Notes: generated by a model not told the origin, from the letters alone. A DNA stretch of 64,000 nucleotides from an uncultured Porphyromonas sp. (GCA_934364985.1 CAKRMU010000008.1:1-64000), one strand, 5' to 3'; shown: positions 24,230 through 34,198, counted from the first letter of the stretch. A program made the numbers and translations.

Positions 24230-25774
24230 ATGAGGGAAAGAAAGATCAAGAGAGCACTAATATCGGTATTCAATAAGAACGGATTAGAGCCTATCGTCCG
24301 TAAGCTATCAAGTATGGGCGTTGAGATAATCTCCACGGGCGGTACTCAGGATTATATCCAAAGTCTTGGCGAGAAATGCACCTCAGTAGAGGAGCTTACG
24401 TCGTATCCATCCATATTAGGAGGTAGGGTGAAGACCCTCCATCCTACTATCTTTGGTGGAATTTTAGCACGCCGAGATAATGCAGAGGATGATAAGCAAT
24501 GTGAGATGTATGGCATCCCTGCGATAGACCTTGTGATTGTCGACTTGTACCCTTTCGACGAAACAGTAGCGAATGGAGGTACCCACGAGGAGATAATTGA
24601 AAAGATTGATATAGGTGGTGTGAGCTTGATACGTGCCGCGGCTAAGAACTACAAAGATGTATTGGTGGTAGCGTCGCGTGAGCTATATGGTCAGCTATTG
24701 CAGTTGCTTGAGGAGGACGATGGAGTTACTACCGAGCGTCAGCGTAAGGTATTCGCAAAGGCGGCTTTCGGTTTTACCTCAGAGTATGACACCCATATCT
24801 ACCACTATTTTCATGGTGCAAGATTTGCAGATAATCTACCGGAGGAGGGCATCGACTTCTCGATACCGACAAGCTACGAATTGCGTTACGGAGAGAACCC
24901 ACACCAGGAAGCAAGATTCTATGGGAGTGCACTCACCGAACGCTTTGAGATACTTCACGGTAAACAATTAGGATATAATAATATCCTCGATATAGAGGCG
25001 GCGTGTGCTCTGATTGAAGACTTTGACGAGCCTACGGTAGCTATTATAAAACACAATACTCCCTGTGGCGTTGCCAGCGACAAGGAGATTTTAACGGCAT
25101 ACCAAAGAGCACTTGAGAGCGACCCAGTATCGGCTTTCGGGGGTATCATTGTGGTAAATAGAGCTGTCGATATGCCACTTGCCGAAGAGTTGAATAAGCT
25201 ATTCATTGAGGTATTGATAGCTCCGGACTATTCTCCGGAAGCATTGGAGCTACTAAAAAGTAAGAAAAATCGTCGATTGCTGAGGGATAATATCGGTTTT
25301 GACTCTAGTAAATACACGTTCCGTTCGGCAGTGGGCGGGCTTTTGGCACAGGCGAAAGACAAAAAAATTGAGACCCGCGATGAGCTGACAGCGACCTCCA
25401 AGCACCTCGCTACTGACGGGCAAATGGATGATCTCCTATTTGCGATGAAGGTGGTAAAACATTGCAAGAGCAACGCCATCGTTCTCGTAAAAGACCGCCA
25501 AATGATAGGGGCAGGATATGGACAGACATCCCGCGTTGATGCCCTAAAGCAAGCCATAGAGAAAGCAAAGGCCATGGGCTTTAGCCCGGAAGGCAGTGTG
25601 CTAAGTAGCGATGCCTTTTTCCCCTTTTCCGACTGCGTGGAGATTGCTCACGAGGCAGGAGTCAAAGCCATTATCCAGCCAGGAGGTTCGGTAAGAGACG
25701 AGGAGAGCATTACCTATGCAGCAGACCATCAGATGCCTATGTACACAACGGGTATCCGACATTTTAAACATTGA
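24230..25774 (+). CDS. purH: Bifunctional AICAR transformylase / IMP cyclohydrolase
   Basis: A 514-residue enzyme catalysing the last two steps of de novo purine synthesis. Residues 1-190 form the cyclohydrolase (MGS-like) domain with STGGTQ and GGRVKTLHP. The transformylase domain has RYGENPHQEA, IIKHNTPCGVA (catalytic Lys-His), SAFGGI and DAFFPFSD. The final PGGSVRDEE and the C-terminal FKH complete it. The start ATG at 24230 follows GGTAAAGTT. It is 42 bases upstream of mreB, so it heads the cell-shape gene set. Confidence 0.97.
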   Translation: MRERKIKRALISVFNKNGLEPIVRKLSSMGVEIISTGGTQDYIQSLGEKCTSVEELTSYPSILGGRVKTLHPTIFGGILARRDNAEDDKQCEMYGIPAIDLVIVDLYPFDETVANGGTHEEIIEKIDIGGVSLIRAAAKNYKDVLVVASRELYGQLLQLLEEDDGVTTERQRKVFAKAAFGFTSEYDTHIYHYFHGARFADNLPEEGIDFSIPTSYELRYGENPHQEARFYGSALTERFEILHGKQLGYNNILDIEAACALIEDFDEPTVAIIKHNTPCGVASDKEILTAYQRALESDPVSAFGGIIVVNRAVDMPLAEELNKLFIEVLIAPDYSPEALELLKSKKNRRLLRDNIGFDSSKYTFRSAVGGLLAQAKDKKIETRDELTATSKHLATDGQMDDLLFAMKVVKHCKSNAIVLVKDRQMIGAGYGQTSRVDALKQAIEKAKAMGFSPEGSVLSSDAFFPFSDCVEIAHEAGVKAIIQPGGSVRDEESITYAADHQMPMYTTGIRHFKH

Positions 25775-25816
25775 TAGTGTGTATTGAACGACATTTATAG
25801 ATACGAATAACGCAAT

Positions 25817-26836
25817 ATGGGATTATTCTCATTTACACAGAAGTTAGCGATAGACCTTGGGACAGCAAATACAGTTATCATCAAGGATGGTAAGATTGTC
25901 ATTGACCAGCCAAGCTATATCACTATTAACCGAAAGACAGAAAAGATCGAGTGGGTCGGTAGCGAAGCCTATCGCCGTGTGGGTAAAGAAAATAACGACC
26001 TCCAGACAGTCCGACCACTCCGGGATGGTGTCGTTGCTGACCTTGGTGCCACTGAGCACATGATAAGAGGCTTCATCCAGATGGCTAAAGCCAAAAAAAG
26101 CATCTTTCCATCTGCCCTTAAGGTAGTGGTGAGTGTCCCCTCAGGGAGTACAGATGTTGAGCTTAGAGCGGTGCGTGATGCGGCTGAAAAGGCAGGGGCA
26201 AGCGAGGTACACTTAGTCATGGAGCCTATGGCGGCTGCTATAGGTATCGGTCTGGATGTACTCGAACCTAAGGGCAATATGATTGTAGATATCGGTGGCG
26301 GGACTACCGAAATTGCCGTAATAAGCCTCGGGGGTATTGTAGCAAATAAGTCAATAAAGGTGGCAGGCGATGAGTTTACAAATGATATTGTAGACTACAT
26401 GAAGTCTAAACACCAGATTCGGATAGGTGAGCCTTCGGCTGAGGAGATCAAGAAAATCGTCGGCTCCGCTTTGCCTGAGCTTGAGAACGCACCCGAGGAC
26501 TTTACCGTCATTGGACAGGATCTTGCCAGCGTCCTCCCTAAGACTATCAGCGTGAGCTATAAGGAAATCGCGGGATGCTTAGAGAAGTCTGTGCAAAAGA
26601 TAGAGACCGCCATCTCGAATGCCCTTGATGCCACTGCTCCCGAGCTATATGCCGACATCTATAAAGATGGTGTCTATCTCTCGGGCGGAGGAGCCTTGCT
26701 CAAAGGTCTGGATAAACGGCTACAAGATAAGTTCCAAATCCCATTTCACGTAGCAGAAGATCCACTGTACGCTGTGGCAAAAGGTACGCATATCGTCCTT
26801 GAGAATAGCGATAGGTACACCCAGTTATTTAGGTAA
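25817..26836 (+). CDS. mreB: Rod-shape determining actin homologue
   Basis: A 339-residue bacterial actin that organises the elongation machinery. Phosphate-1 motif DLGTANT, phosphate-2 motif DIGGGTTEIAV and adenosine motif LSGGGALLKGL are all present. ATP-driven filaments at the inner membrane recruit MreC, MreD, PBP2 and RodA, which follow in order. In a Porphyromonas-like coccobacillus the full set indicates that lateral wall synthesis is retained. A hairpin separates it from mreC. Confidence 0.97.
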   Translation: MGLFSFTQKLAIDLGTANTVIIKDGKIVIDQPSYITINRKTEKIEWVGSEAYRRVGKENNDLQTVRPLRDGVVADLGATEHMIRGFIQMAKAKKSIFPSALKVVVSVPSGSTDVELRAVRDAAEKAGASEVHLVMEPMAAAIGIGLDVLEPKGNMIVDIGGGTTEIAVISLGGIVANKSIKVAGDEFTNDIVDYMKSKHQIRIGEPSAEEIKKIVGSALPELENAPEDFTVIGQDLASVLPKTISVSYKEIAGCLEKSVQKIETAISNALDATAPELYADIYKDGVYLSGGGALLKGLDKRLQDKFQIPFHVAEDPLYAVAKGTHIVLENSDRYTQLFR

Positions 26837-26846
26837 TCAGTTTATT

Positions 26847-26884
26847 GTAAGTACCCATTTGGCTGTGGCTTAGTGGGTACTTAC
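26847..26884 (+). terminator. Perfect 11-bp hairpin between mreB and mreC
   Basis: GTAAGTACCCA (26847-26857) and TGGGTACTTAC (26874-26884) are exact complements with a 16-base loop. There is no T-run, so it is more likely an attenuator, processing site or mRNA-stability element. It could lower mreCD-mrdA-rodA expression relative to mreB. Confidence 0.5.
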
Positions 26885-26906
26885 AGCATCTTATATACCA
26901 CTTACT

Positions 26907-27761
26907 ATGGATAGAGTGATAGAGTTTCTTCGCTCCAATGCCCACCTTCTGCTTTTTATAGTCTTAGAGGTGGTGGCATTGATATTGCTCTTCAATCATA
27001 GTATCTACCATAACAGCATATTCTTGAGTAGTGCTAACAAGATGACAGGTGCCGTTTCCGAGTATGCTAATAAAAGCAATGAGTACCTCGGATTACGGGA
27101 AGAAAACATCGCTTTAATGGCACGTAATGCTCTCCTTGAGCAGGAAAACCAACGGCTGAAGTACCAGCTGCAACGGCTCGAAGTCGACTCTCTTCAATGG
27201 CAGAGGCTGAGTGTAGACAGTCTTATTCGCCCCTTTCCTTACAGCTATAAGGTGGCACAAGTAGTAGGGAATACCCTATTTGGTGGTGATAATTATCTGA
27301 CAATTGACATGGGTAGATTGGCGGGAATAGAAAACGATATGGGCGTTCTATCTAATTACGGTGTGGTGGGAGTCGTTGAGACAGCGGGCGACAAGTACGC
27401 CAAGGTGATTCCCCTAATCAATAAGCAATTATACCTCAATTGTAAGCCGTCTCCATACAGCGATTACGTGGGGACATTATCGTGGGATGGCAACGACTTG
27501 GAGCATACTTTGCTGACGAATCTTCCGAAACATGCTCCATACAATATTGGGGATAGCGTGGTGACGAGTGGCAATTCTTCTCTCTTTCCTGAGGGTATTT
27601 TTGTGGGCATTATTGAGGGCGAAGGAGTGTCTCCTAACGATAATTTCCGAGCTCTTAAGGTGAAACTTGGGGTCCCTTTTTCTACACTCAAATACGTGTA
27701 CGTGGTACAGAATTACGAGCGACCGGATGTGGTAGCACTAACAAAGGAGACTGAGAAATGA
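26907..27761 (+). CDS. mreC: Rod-shape determining protein MreC
   Basis: A 284-residue bitopic membrane protein: one transmembrane segment near residues 12-30 (LLLFIVLEVVALILLF). A coiled coil follows at about 60-100 (LLEQENQRLKYQLQRLEVDS). A periplasmic double beta-barrel has the typical NGVVGVV-like segment (LSNYGVVGVVE) and VVTSGNSSLFPEGIFVG. It links MreB to periplasmic wall synthases. The stop overlaps the mreD start by four bases. Confidence 0.94.
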   Translation: MDRVIEFLRSNAHLLLFIVLEVVALILLFNHSIYHNSIFLSSANKMTGAVSEYANKSNEYLGLREENIALMARNALLEQENQRLKYQLQRLEVDSLQWQRLSVDSLIRPFPYSYKVAQVVGNTLFGGDNYLTIDMGRLAGIENDMGVLSNYGVVGVVETAGDKYAKVIPLINKQLYLNCKPSPYSDYVGTLSWDGNDLEHTLLTNLPKHAPYNIGDSVVTSGNSSLFPEGIFVGIIEGEGVSPNDNFRALKVKLGVPFSTLKYVYVVQNYERPDVVALTKETEK

Positions 27762-28282
27762 CAAAGGCTTATATCCGCTTTGCACTCTGGAGTATAGTGC
27801 TGATATTCTTGCAGATAATCGTAATGAATAACATACGGATATTCGGTTATTTATTGCCCGTCCTTTACCTTTATCCCTTGTTTGTTTTGCCCTATCAAAC
27901 CCCTCGGTGGCTCACTACACTTTTGGCATCACTGATAGGTCTGTGTATGGATATGGCGATGAATACGCCTGGACTCAATATGTCGGCGTGTACACTTGTG
28001 GGTTTTGTGCGTCAGCCTATCCTCTTTCAGCTCACCGAAGAGGAGATATTAGAGGGGCTTAGTGTGCCACTTTCCCCTTCTGTTTATGTGGTGAAAGTGG
28101 GGCGGTATATCCTCTATTTTGTGCTGATGGTGACGACCCACGTAAGTGCTCTTTTCTTATTAGAGGCGTTTTCTGTCCAGCTATTTCGGATGACGCTTCC
28201 CTATATCCTTGGGTCGAGTATCATCACACTTCTGCTGATTTTTATCATTGAGGCTCTCTCTAAGCGTAATCATAGCGTATGA
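27758..28282 (+). CDS. mreD: Rod-shape determining protein MreD
   Basis: A 174-residue polytopic membrane protein with about five hydrophobic helices (IVLIFLQIIVMNNIRIFGY, LLPVLYLYPLFVLPY, and others). This is the poorly conserved but characteristic MreD pattern. It is part of the elongasome. It overlaps mreC and mrdA by four bases each, so position and topology carry the assignment more than motifs. Confidence 0.88.
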   Translation: MTKAYIRFALWSIVLIFLQIIVMNNIRIFGYLLPVLYLYPLFVLPYQTPRWLTTLLASLIGLCMDMAMNTPGLNMSACTLVGFVRQPILFQLTEEEILEGLSVPLSPSVYVVKVGRYILYFVLMVTTHVSALFLLEAFSVQLFRMTLPYILGSSIITLLLIFIIEALSKRNHSV

Positions 28283-30126
28283 TTAGCTCCGGTAGAAATC
28301 GTTTTGCACATCGCCAATACGCTGTAATCATTATCGTGATAGCTGTGGTGGTTATCTATCTTATTCGCCTCTTTAATATGCAGGTGCTTTCGCCAGAGTA
28401 TCAAATAGCGGCAGAAGATATAGCCTATCTCAAAAAAACCCTTTACCCATCGCGGGGGATGATTTATGACCACGAAGGGCGACTCGTCGTCTTTAATAAT
28501 GCCACGGCTGATGTGCATTTTATTTCGAGAGAAGTGCTTCCTTTTGATACACTCGAGTTTTGTAAAATCGTAGGCATAACCCCTATAGAGCTTCAGACGT
28601 TATTTGAGGAGATTCGCGATAGGAGTCGTAATAAAGGGTATTCACCCTATACTCCTCAGCTTTTGCTCTCTCAGATCAGTGAGGAGGAGGCAGGTCTTCT
28701 TGAGGAGCGTCTGTATAAATACCCTGGTTTTTATGTCGTACATCGTACGATAAGGGATTACAAATATCCCTCTTCGGGTCTTATGCTCGGGTATATGAGT
28801 GAGGTGAGTCCTCGCGATATTGAGCGTGATCCTTACTATCGTCCGGGGGAGCAGATAGGGCGAAGTGGCATTGAGTACAGCTACGAGCGATTCTTGAGAG
28901 GGAAGAAAGGAAAAGAGGTATATATGAGGGATGCCCACGGCAGGGTAAAAGGACGCCGTGATGATAGCGAACTCAATGAAGACCTCACCACGGGGCATGA
29001 TCTCACGCTATCTGTTGATATTGAGTTGCAGATGTATGGCGAGAAATTGCTTAAGGGAAAGCGTGGGGCGATCGTGATGATAGAGCCAAAGAGTGGCGAA
29101 GTACGTGCCCTTGTATCCTCTCCTTCGTATGATCCAAAGTTACTTGTCGGTAGGGATCGTGGCGAGCATTTCAAGGCTTTAGAGCAGAATCCAGAGATTC
29201 CCTTATTCAATAGAGCCATCATGGGTACATACCCACCAGGCTCCACGTTTAAGCCGGCACAGGCGGCTGTCTTTCTGCAATCGGGAGCCATTAAACCCAC
29301 TGATAGTTATCCTTGCTCCCATGGTTATCCTGTCCTCGGAGGTAGACCGGCTTGCCACGGGCACTCCTCTCCGCTCTCTGTGGTGCCGGCACTTGCCACT
29401 TCGTGTAATGCCTTTTTCTGCTATGGGTTGCGTAATCTCATCGATGATAGGAGCCGGTATCCCTCCACGGCAGAGGCTTTTGAGGCGTGGAAAAATTATA
29501 TCGTCAAGCTTGGTTATGGGTACCCTTTGGGACTTGATCTTCCGGGAGAGAAGCGAGGCTTTATACCCAATGCCAATCTCTATAATAAGATATATGGTGA
29601 GGGTCAATGGCGTTCCTCGACGATTATATCCATATCAATAGGTCAGGGGGAGATATTGGTGACCCCGCTTCAATTGGCAAATTTCGCTGCCACGGTGGCG
29701 AATAAAGGCTATTACTACACGCCACATTTGGTGAGCAAGATATCCGATTTGCCCTCAGATAGTCTCTACATAGAGCGGCACGAGACGGGTATACTGCCCG
29801 AGTATTTTCAGTATGTTGACCAAGGGATGCGGGGTGCAGTCACTGGTGGCACCTGCCGTAAAGCTGAGCTACCTGGTATCAAGGTGTGTGGTAAGACAGG
29901 GACTGCAGAGAATAGCCATGGCAAAGACCACTCCTTATTTATTGGATACGCACCGCAAGAAGACCCTCAGATCGCCATTGCTGTTATTGTAGAGAACGGA
30001 GGATTCGGGGCCAATTACGGTGTCCCTATTGGGCGGTTGATGATTGAGTATTATCTCAATAACTACGAGCTGTCGACTGAGTCACAAGTGTACGAGACCC
30101 AAATGCTCAATAGCGTTATTTATTGA
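28279..30126 (+). CDS. mrdA: Penicillin-binding protein 2 (elongation transpeptidase)
   Basis: A 615-residue class B PBP. One N-terminal transmembrane helix (AVIIIVIAVVVIYLI) and a pedestal domain (residues 45-230) are followed by the transpeptidase domain. Active-site motifs are S322-T-F-K (YPPGSTFKPAQ), the SxN motif in ATSCNAFF, and K539-T-G (VCGKTGTAEN). It cross-links new peptidoglycan along the side wall with RodA. The ATG overlaps the mreD stop, and the stop overlaps the rodA start by one base. Confidence 0.96.
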   Translation: MISSGRNRFAHRQYAVIIIVIAVVVIYLIRLFNMQVLSPEYQIAAEDIAYLKKTLYPSRGMIYDHEGRLVVFNNATADVHFISREVLPFDTLEFCKIVGITPIELQTLFEEIRDRSRNKGYSPYTPQLLLSQISEEEAGLLEERLYKYPGFYVVHRTIRDYKYPSSGLMLGYMSEVSPRDIERDPYYRPGEQIGRSGIEYSYERFLRGKKGKEVYMRDAHGRVKGRRDDSELNEDLTTGHDLTLSVDIELQMYGEKLLKGKRGAIVMIEPKSGEVRALVSSPSYDPKLLVGRDRGEHFKALEQNPEIPLFNRAIMGTYPPGSTFKPAQAAVFLQSGAIKPTDSYPCSHGYPVLGGRPACHGHSSPLSVVPALATSCNAFFCYGLRNLIDDRSRYPSTAEAFEAWKNYIVKLGYGYPLGLDLPGEKRGFIPNANLYNKIYGEGQWRSSTIISISIGQGEILVTPLQLANFAATVANKGYYYTPHLVSKISDLPSDSLYIERHETGILPEYFQYVDQGMRGAVTGGTCRKAELPGIKVCGKTGTAENSHGKDHSLFIGYAPQEDPQIAIAVIVENGGFGANYGVPIGRLMIEYYLNNYELSTESQVYETQMLNSVIY

Positions 30127-31607
30127 TGAGTAAGCATAAGACCATAGGTACAGAAAAAGGGGTTAAGGCGTTTCAAGGTGTAGATATCGTCACGATCCTC
30201 ATCTATCTCTTGATGGTGATCCTCGGTTGGTTTACCATCTATGCCGCGGGATATGATCCTGACTTTTTAGGGGATGCTATGGTGATCGATGGTCGCCCTC
30301 GTTCCCAGCTCGTGTGGGTAGGTATTAGTTTGGCTTTCGCTCTCCTGATATTACTCGTAGAGCCTCGCGTTATCCGCAATTCCTCGCCTTATCTCTATGG
30401 GGCAATGCTCCTGCTATTAATCGCCACAATATTCTTAGCTCCTGATATCAAAGGCTCTCACTCCTGGCTAGTCATTACCGACACCGTCCGCATACAGCCT
30501 GCCGAATTCGCTAAGGTCACCACTGCGATGATGCTGTCGTGGTGGTGTTCTCGGTACGAATTTGATCTTCGAAAGCCCTTAGACTTATCTGTGGCATTAG
30601 GCATCTTCTTATTGCCCTTGGCTGTTATCATACTTCAGAGTGAAACAGGCTCGGCACTCGTATTTTTCTCCTTTTTTCTCGTGATGTATCGAGAGGGGTT
30701 AACAGGGTCCATCCTCCTTTTTGGTGCCCTTCTCGTTGTCCTTTTTGTAGTGACTCTTCGGTATCAAGATGTGGTATGGGGCAATACCGAGGCGAGCCAT
30801 TTGCTCGTGTACCTTATCCTGTACGTTGCCACGCTTGTGGGTATGAAAGGGTATTCCAAAGCTAATAGGCGAACCATATATATAGGTATTGTCCTTCTTC
30901 CGGCTCTAATGTTATTAGCCCTCATTACCAATATTTTTGTCCTCGTCGATTACGCGATCCCCGCATTTATAGCCCTTGTTGCCCTCCTCGTGTTATGCCT
31001 ATATCGTGGGGTGCGGCAAGCCGATTCTAAGCTCCTCCTTGTGGGCATAATTATGGGGTTAAGTATCGTATTACAGAGGGGGGTAGAGTATTTCTTTGAG
31101 AATATCTTACAGCCACATCAGCAGACGAGGATTTTGGTCTCCTTAGGGCTTAAAGACGACCCTTCAGGGGCCGGATATAACGTCCGTCAGAGCATGATAG
31201 CTATTGGTTCAGGGGGTGTTATGGGCAAAGGCTACCTAAAAGGCACTCAAACGAAGCTCTCCTTTGTGCCTGAGCAGGACACCGACTTTATCTTTTGTAC
31301 GATAGGTGAGGAATACGGATTCATTGGGAGCTTGGTACTCCTAGGGCTTTTTGCCTGTTTACTCATACGTCTGATAAAGATTGCGGAGCGACAGGATAAT
31401 ACATACGCTCGTATGTATGGCTATAGCGTGGCATGCATCATTTTTTTTCACGTCATTATCAATATCGGAATGGTGATAGGGCTTGTCCCTGTTATCGGTA
31501 TCCCTTTGCCATTTTTTAGCTATGGCGGTAGCTCGCTATTAAGCTTTACGATTCTCCTTTTTATCCTACTGCGCTTGGATAGTACCCGCCGAGCTACCGA
31601 TGATTGA
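30126..31607 (+). CDS. rodA: Rod-shape SEDS glycosyltransferase RodA
   Basis: A 493-residue polytopic SEDS protein, the peptidoglycan polymerase partner of PBP2. Signature segments are LVITDTVRIQPAEFAK, PEQDTDFIFCTIGEEYGF (contains the conserved Asp/Glu pair) and FFSYGGSSLLS near the C-terminus. It is longer than E. coli RodA (370) because of inserted hydrophobic and loop regions around residues 230-330, common in Bacteroidota. The ATG at 30126 is preferred to the TTG one codon earlier; it overlaps the mrdA stop (TGATG). It ends the purH-mre operon. Confidence 0.95.
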   Translation: MSKHKTIGTEKGVKAFQGVDIVTILIYLLMVILGWFTIYAAGYDPDFLGDAMVIDGRPRSQLVWVGISLAFALLILLVEPRVIRNSSPYLYGAMLLLLIATIFLAPDIKGSHSWLVITDTVRIQPAEFAKVTTAMMLSWWCSRYEFDLRKPLDLSVALGIFLLPLAVIILQSETGSALVFFSFFLVMYREGLTGSILLFGALLVVLFVVTLRYQDVVWGNTEASHLLVYLILYVATLVGMKGYSKANRRTIYIGIVLLPALMLLALITNIFVLVDYAIPAFIALVALLVLCLYRGVRQADSKLLLVGIIMGLSIVLQRGVEYFFENILQPHQQTRILVSLGLKDDPSGAGYNVRQSMIAIGSGGVMGKGYLKGTQTKLSFVPEQDTDFIFCTIGEEYGFIGSLVLLGLFACLLIRLIKIAERQDNTYARMYGYSVACIIFFHVIINIGMVIGLVPVIGIPLPFFSYGGSSLLSFTILLFILLRLDSTRRATDD

Positions 31608-31621
31608 CAATGGGGGGCATT

Positions 31622-31707
31622 CCTAATGCCAATATCAGCTTTTAGGGATACCCTATATTCGCTCTGACGAATTCCCTATATTTGTCAGAGCGAATATAGG
31701 GTATCCG
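31622..31707. repeat. 17/6 repeat array D, with a 23-bp perfect inverted repeat
   Basis: Units are CCTAATGCCAATATCAG, GGGATACCCTATATTCG, CGAATTCCCTATATTTG and CGAATATAGGGTATCCG. Spacers are CTTTTA, CTCTGA and TCAGAG. Units 2 and 4 plus their spacers form a perfect 23-bp inverted repeat (31646-31668 with 31684-31706) around a 15-base loop. Perfect pairing extends through the spacers, so spacers are under the same constraint. It lies between rodA and rnr and could also stop rodA transcripts. Confidence 0.92.
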
Positions 31708-31943
31708 TTTTTGTAGTGTGCCGTCTAAGGTTTTAAGATCATCGTCTATTTTCAAAGTCACAACACATCTCTCAGTGCATTATAAGCTTTGTTTCGTTTG
31801 ATGCACCCTTTGATCAACGTCCCGTAACCACTTTAGGCTGAGCGTAAACAGTGGGTACTTGAAGGACTCCGGTGAAAAGGTGAGTGTGGAATAATTCTCT
31901 GCTTGTTATGGTAAAGTGTGGCGGCACTTCGGTACGTTTTTGG

Positions 31944-31951
31944 TACCTTTG
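31944..31951 (+). promoter_or_regulatory. -7 box for rnr
   Basis: TACCTTTG matches the consensus. It lies inside the long form of the rnr frame, and so argues that translation starts downstream of it, at 31965 or 31974. Confidence 0.6.
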
Positions 31952-31973
31952 TGGATATACGAAAATGTTGGTT

Positions 31974-34181
31974 ATGGCAAAGAGGAAAAAGAGAATTATT
32001 AAGCGTGGACGGTCTAATGATAGAGTGCGGAAGCACACTGTCACGTCTCAGCAGAGCAAGACTAAGCGAGATATGGCTCACGTTAGGGGGCTGGTGTTGC
32101 AGTATTTCCGTAATACGCCTAATGAGCCGGCCGACTATAAGCAGGTGGCTATTGGTGTAGGAGCTGATGGTGACCTGGCAGTTGAGATGGTGCGAGAGGC
32201 GATGACGCAATTGGCAAAGGAGCGGTTGCTTATCCCTGAAGGCGGTCGAGATAGATACCGTTATCAGCCACCTCAGAGGCGTATGGAGGGGATTCTGCGT
32301 AGACGTGCGGGTAGAGGGCACAATATGTTTTACCCTGATGGGGAGAGCGAACCTATACGCGTGCCAGAGCGTAATACAGGTCATGCTATGGATGGTGACA
32401 GGGTGGTCGTCTATCGTTTAGCCACTCGCCGTGGGCAGGAGCCTGAGGGTGAGGTCATAGAGGTATTGGAGCGGGCAAAAGCTACTTTCGTGGGTGTTCT
32501 CTCTATTATCAATAATGCAGCTTTTTTACTTACAGAGAGTAACAAGCTCACTAATGATATTTACATCCCTATGGATAAACTTAATGGGGCGAAAAATGGT
32601 GATAAAGTAGCCGTTAAAGTCCTTGAGTGGCCCGAAAAAGCTAAGAACCCACTGGGAGAGGTGCAGGTAGTTATCGGAAAACCGGGTGATAATGATACCG
32701 AGATGCATGCGATACTTGCTGAGTACGATCTGCCCTTTAAGTATCCTGAGGAGGTCACTTTAGCCGGCGATGACTTGGACGAGAGAGTTGCTTTTGACTC
32801 TAAGTATGAGCGTCTGGATTATCGCGAACCGATGACGATAACTATTGACCCCGACAGTGCGAAAGACTTTGATGACGCATTGTCACTTAGGGCATTAGGT
32901 GAGAATAAATGGGAAGTGGGCGTCCATATTGCTGACGTCACAGCTTATGTTCAACCTGATGATACGATTGACCGAGAGGCAGCTAAGAGGGCTACGAGTG
33001 TGTATCTCGTCGATCGTACCGTGCCGATGCTTCCTGAGCGTCTTTGTAATGATCTCTGTTCGCTCAAGCCGAATGTCGACAGACCGGCTTACTCAGTGCT
33101 GTTTACTTTAGATGCGGATGCGAAGGTGCAGGATTTTAAGATCACCCGAACGATTATCCACAGCAATGCACGTCTTACATACGATGAGGCCCAGGCGATG
33201 ATTGAGGGAGAGGACCGCCCTGAAACTGAAATGGTGCAGACCTTGAATGGATTAGCCCGAAAACTACGTGACGAGCGAATGCGAAAGGGTGCTATAGCTT
33301 TTGAGCGTTCTGAATTGGCTTTTAGACTTGACGAGAAGGGTAAGCCCGTAGAGGTATATCTGAAACACCCTATTGCAGCGAATAACTTAGTGGAGGAGTT
33401 TATGCTACTTGCTAATCGGACAGTGGCAGAATTCATTGCTACCCTTTCCGACGATAGGCATCCACTGGCTTTCGTTTACCGCGTGCACGATACTCCGGAC
33501 GCTGAGAAGTTGGCCGACCTTGCAGAGTTTGTAGGTCGCTTTGGATACAAGATCAATACCACAGGAAGCCCCGAAATGATTGCTAAAAGCCTCAATGCTT
33601 TACTCGATAAAGTGCAGGGCAGGCCTGAGGATGAGCTGGTAGAGACCCTCACTATTCGCACCATGGCAAAAGCGATATATCAGACCGAGAATATCGGTCA
33701 CTATGGGCTGGCTTTCCCCTACTACACCCACTTTACAAGCCCTATTCGTAGGCACCCGGATATGATGGTGCATCGCCTCTTGACGCATTATATAAAAGGC
33801 GGAAAGAGTGTCAATCGTGCAGAATTGGAGGAGACCTGTAAGTACGATTCGGAAGCTGAGCGGATCGCGTCAGAGGCAGAGAGGACCTCTATTAAGTACA
33901 AGCAGGTAGAGTATATGCAAGATCACTTGGGCGAGATATTTGATGGAGTCATCAGTGGTGTTAAGGATTTCGGCTTTTTTGTGGAGCTAGAAGCAAATGG
34001 CGTAGAGGGGCTCGTGCCTATCCGGGATATTGATGATGATTACTACGAATTAGACGAAAGGACCTATGCCCTTATTGGCTTTAATACTAAACGCCGGTTT
34101 GCTTTGGGTGACAAGGTAACCGTGCGTGTGGATCGAGCCGACCTTGATAAGCGACAATTGGATTTTGAACTCCTTTCATAA
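31974..34181 (+). CDS. rnr: Ribonuclease R
   Basis: A 3'-5' exoribonuclease of the RNase II/R family that degrades structured RNA. A basic N-terminus (MAKRKKRIIKRGRSNDRVRK) and a winged-helix segment lead into cold-shock domains. The RNB catalytic domain has DPDSAKDFDDALSL with the metal-binding Asp residues. The S1 domain at the C-terminus contains GVISGVKDFGFFVELE. The frame extends back to 31884, but a -7 box at 31944-31951 falls inside that extension. I therefore chose ATG 31974 (735 residues); ATG 31965 is nearly as good. ruvB follows. Confidence 0.95.
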   Translation: MAKRKKRIIKRGRSNDRVRKHTVTSQQSKTKRDMAHVRGLVLQYFRNTPNEPADYKQVAIGVGADGDLAVEMVREAMTQLAKERLLIPEGGRDRYRYQPPQRRMEGILRRRAGRGHNMFYPDGESEPIRVPERNTGHAMDGDRVVVYRLATRRGQEPEGEVIEVLERAKATFVGVLSIINNAAFLLTESNKLTNDIYIPMDKLNGAKNGDKVAVKVLEWPEKAKNPLGEVQVVIGKPGDNDTEMHAILAEYDLPFKYPEEVTLAGDDLDERVAFDSKYERLDYREPMTITIDPDSAKDFDDALSLRALGENKWEVGVHIADVTAYVQPDDTIDREAAKRATSVYLVDRTVPMLPERLCNDLCSLKPNVDRPAYSVLFTLDADAKVQDFKITRTIIHSNARLTYDEAQAMIEGEDRPETEMVQTLNGLARKLRDERMRKGAIAFERSELAFRLDEKGKPVEVYLKHPIAANNLVEEFMLLANRTVAEFIATLSDDRHPLAFVYRVHDTPDAEKLADLAEFVGRFGYKINTTGSPEMIAKSLNALLDKVQGRPEDELVETLTIRTMAKAIYQTENIGHYGLAFPYYTHFTSPIRRHPDMMVHRLLTHYIKGGKSVNRAELEETCKYDSEAERIASEAERTSIKYKQVEYMQDHLGEIFDGVISGVKDFGFFVELEANGVEGLVPIRDIDDDYYELDERTYALIGFNTKRRFALGDKVTVRVDRADLDKRQLDFELLS

Positions 34182-34198
34182 TTACTACCTAAGCCGTG

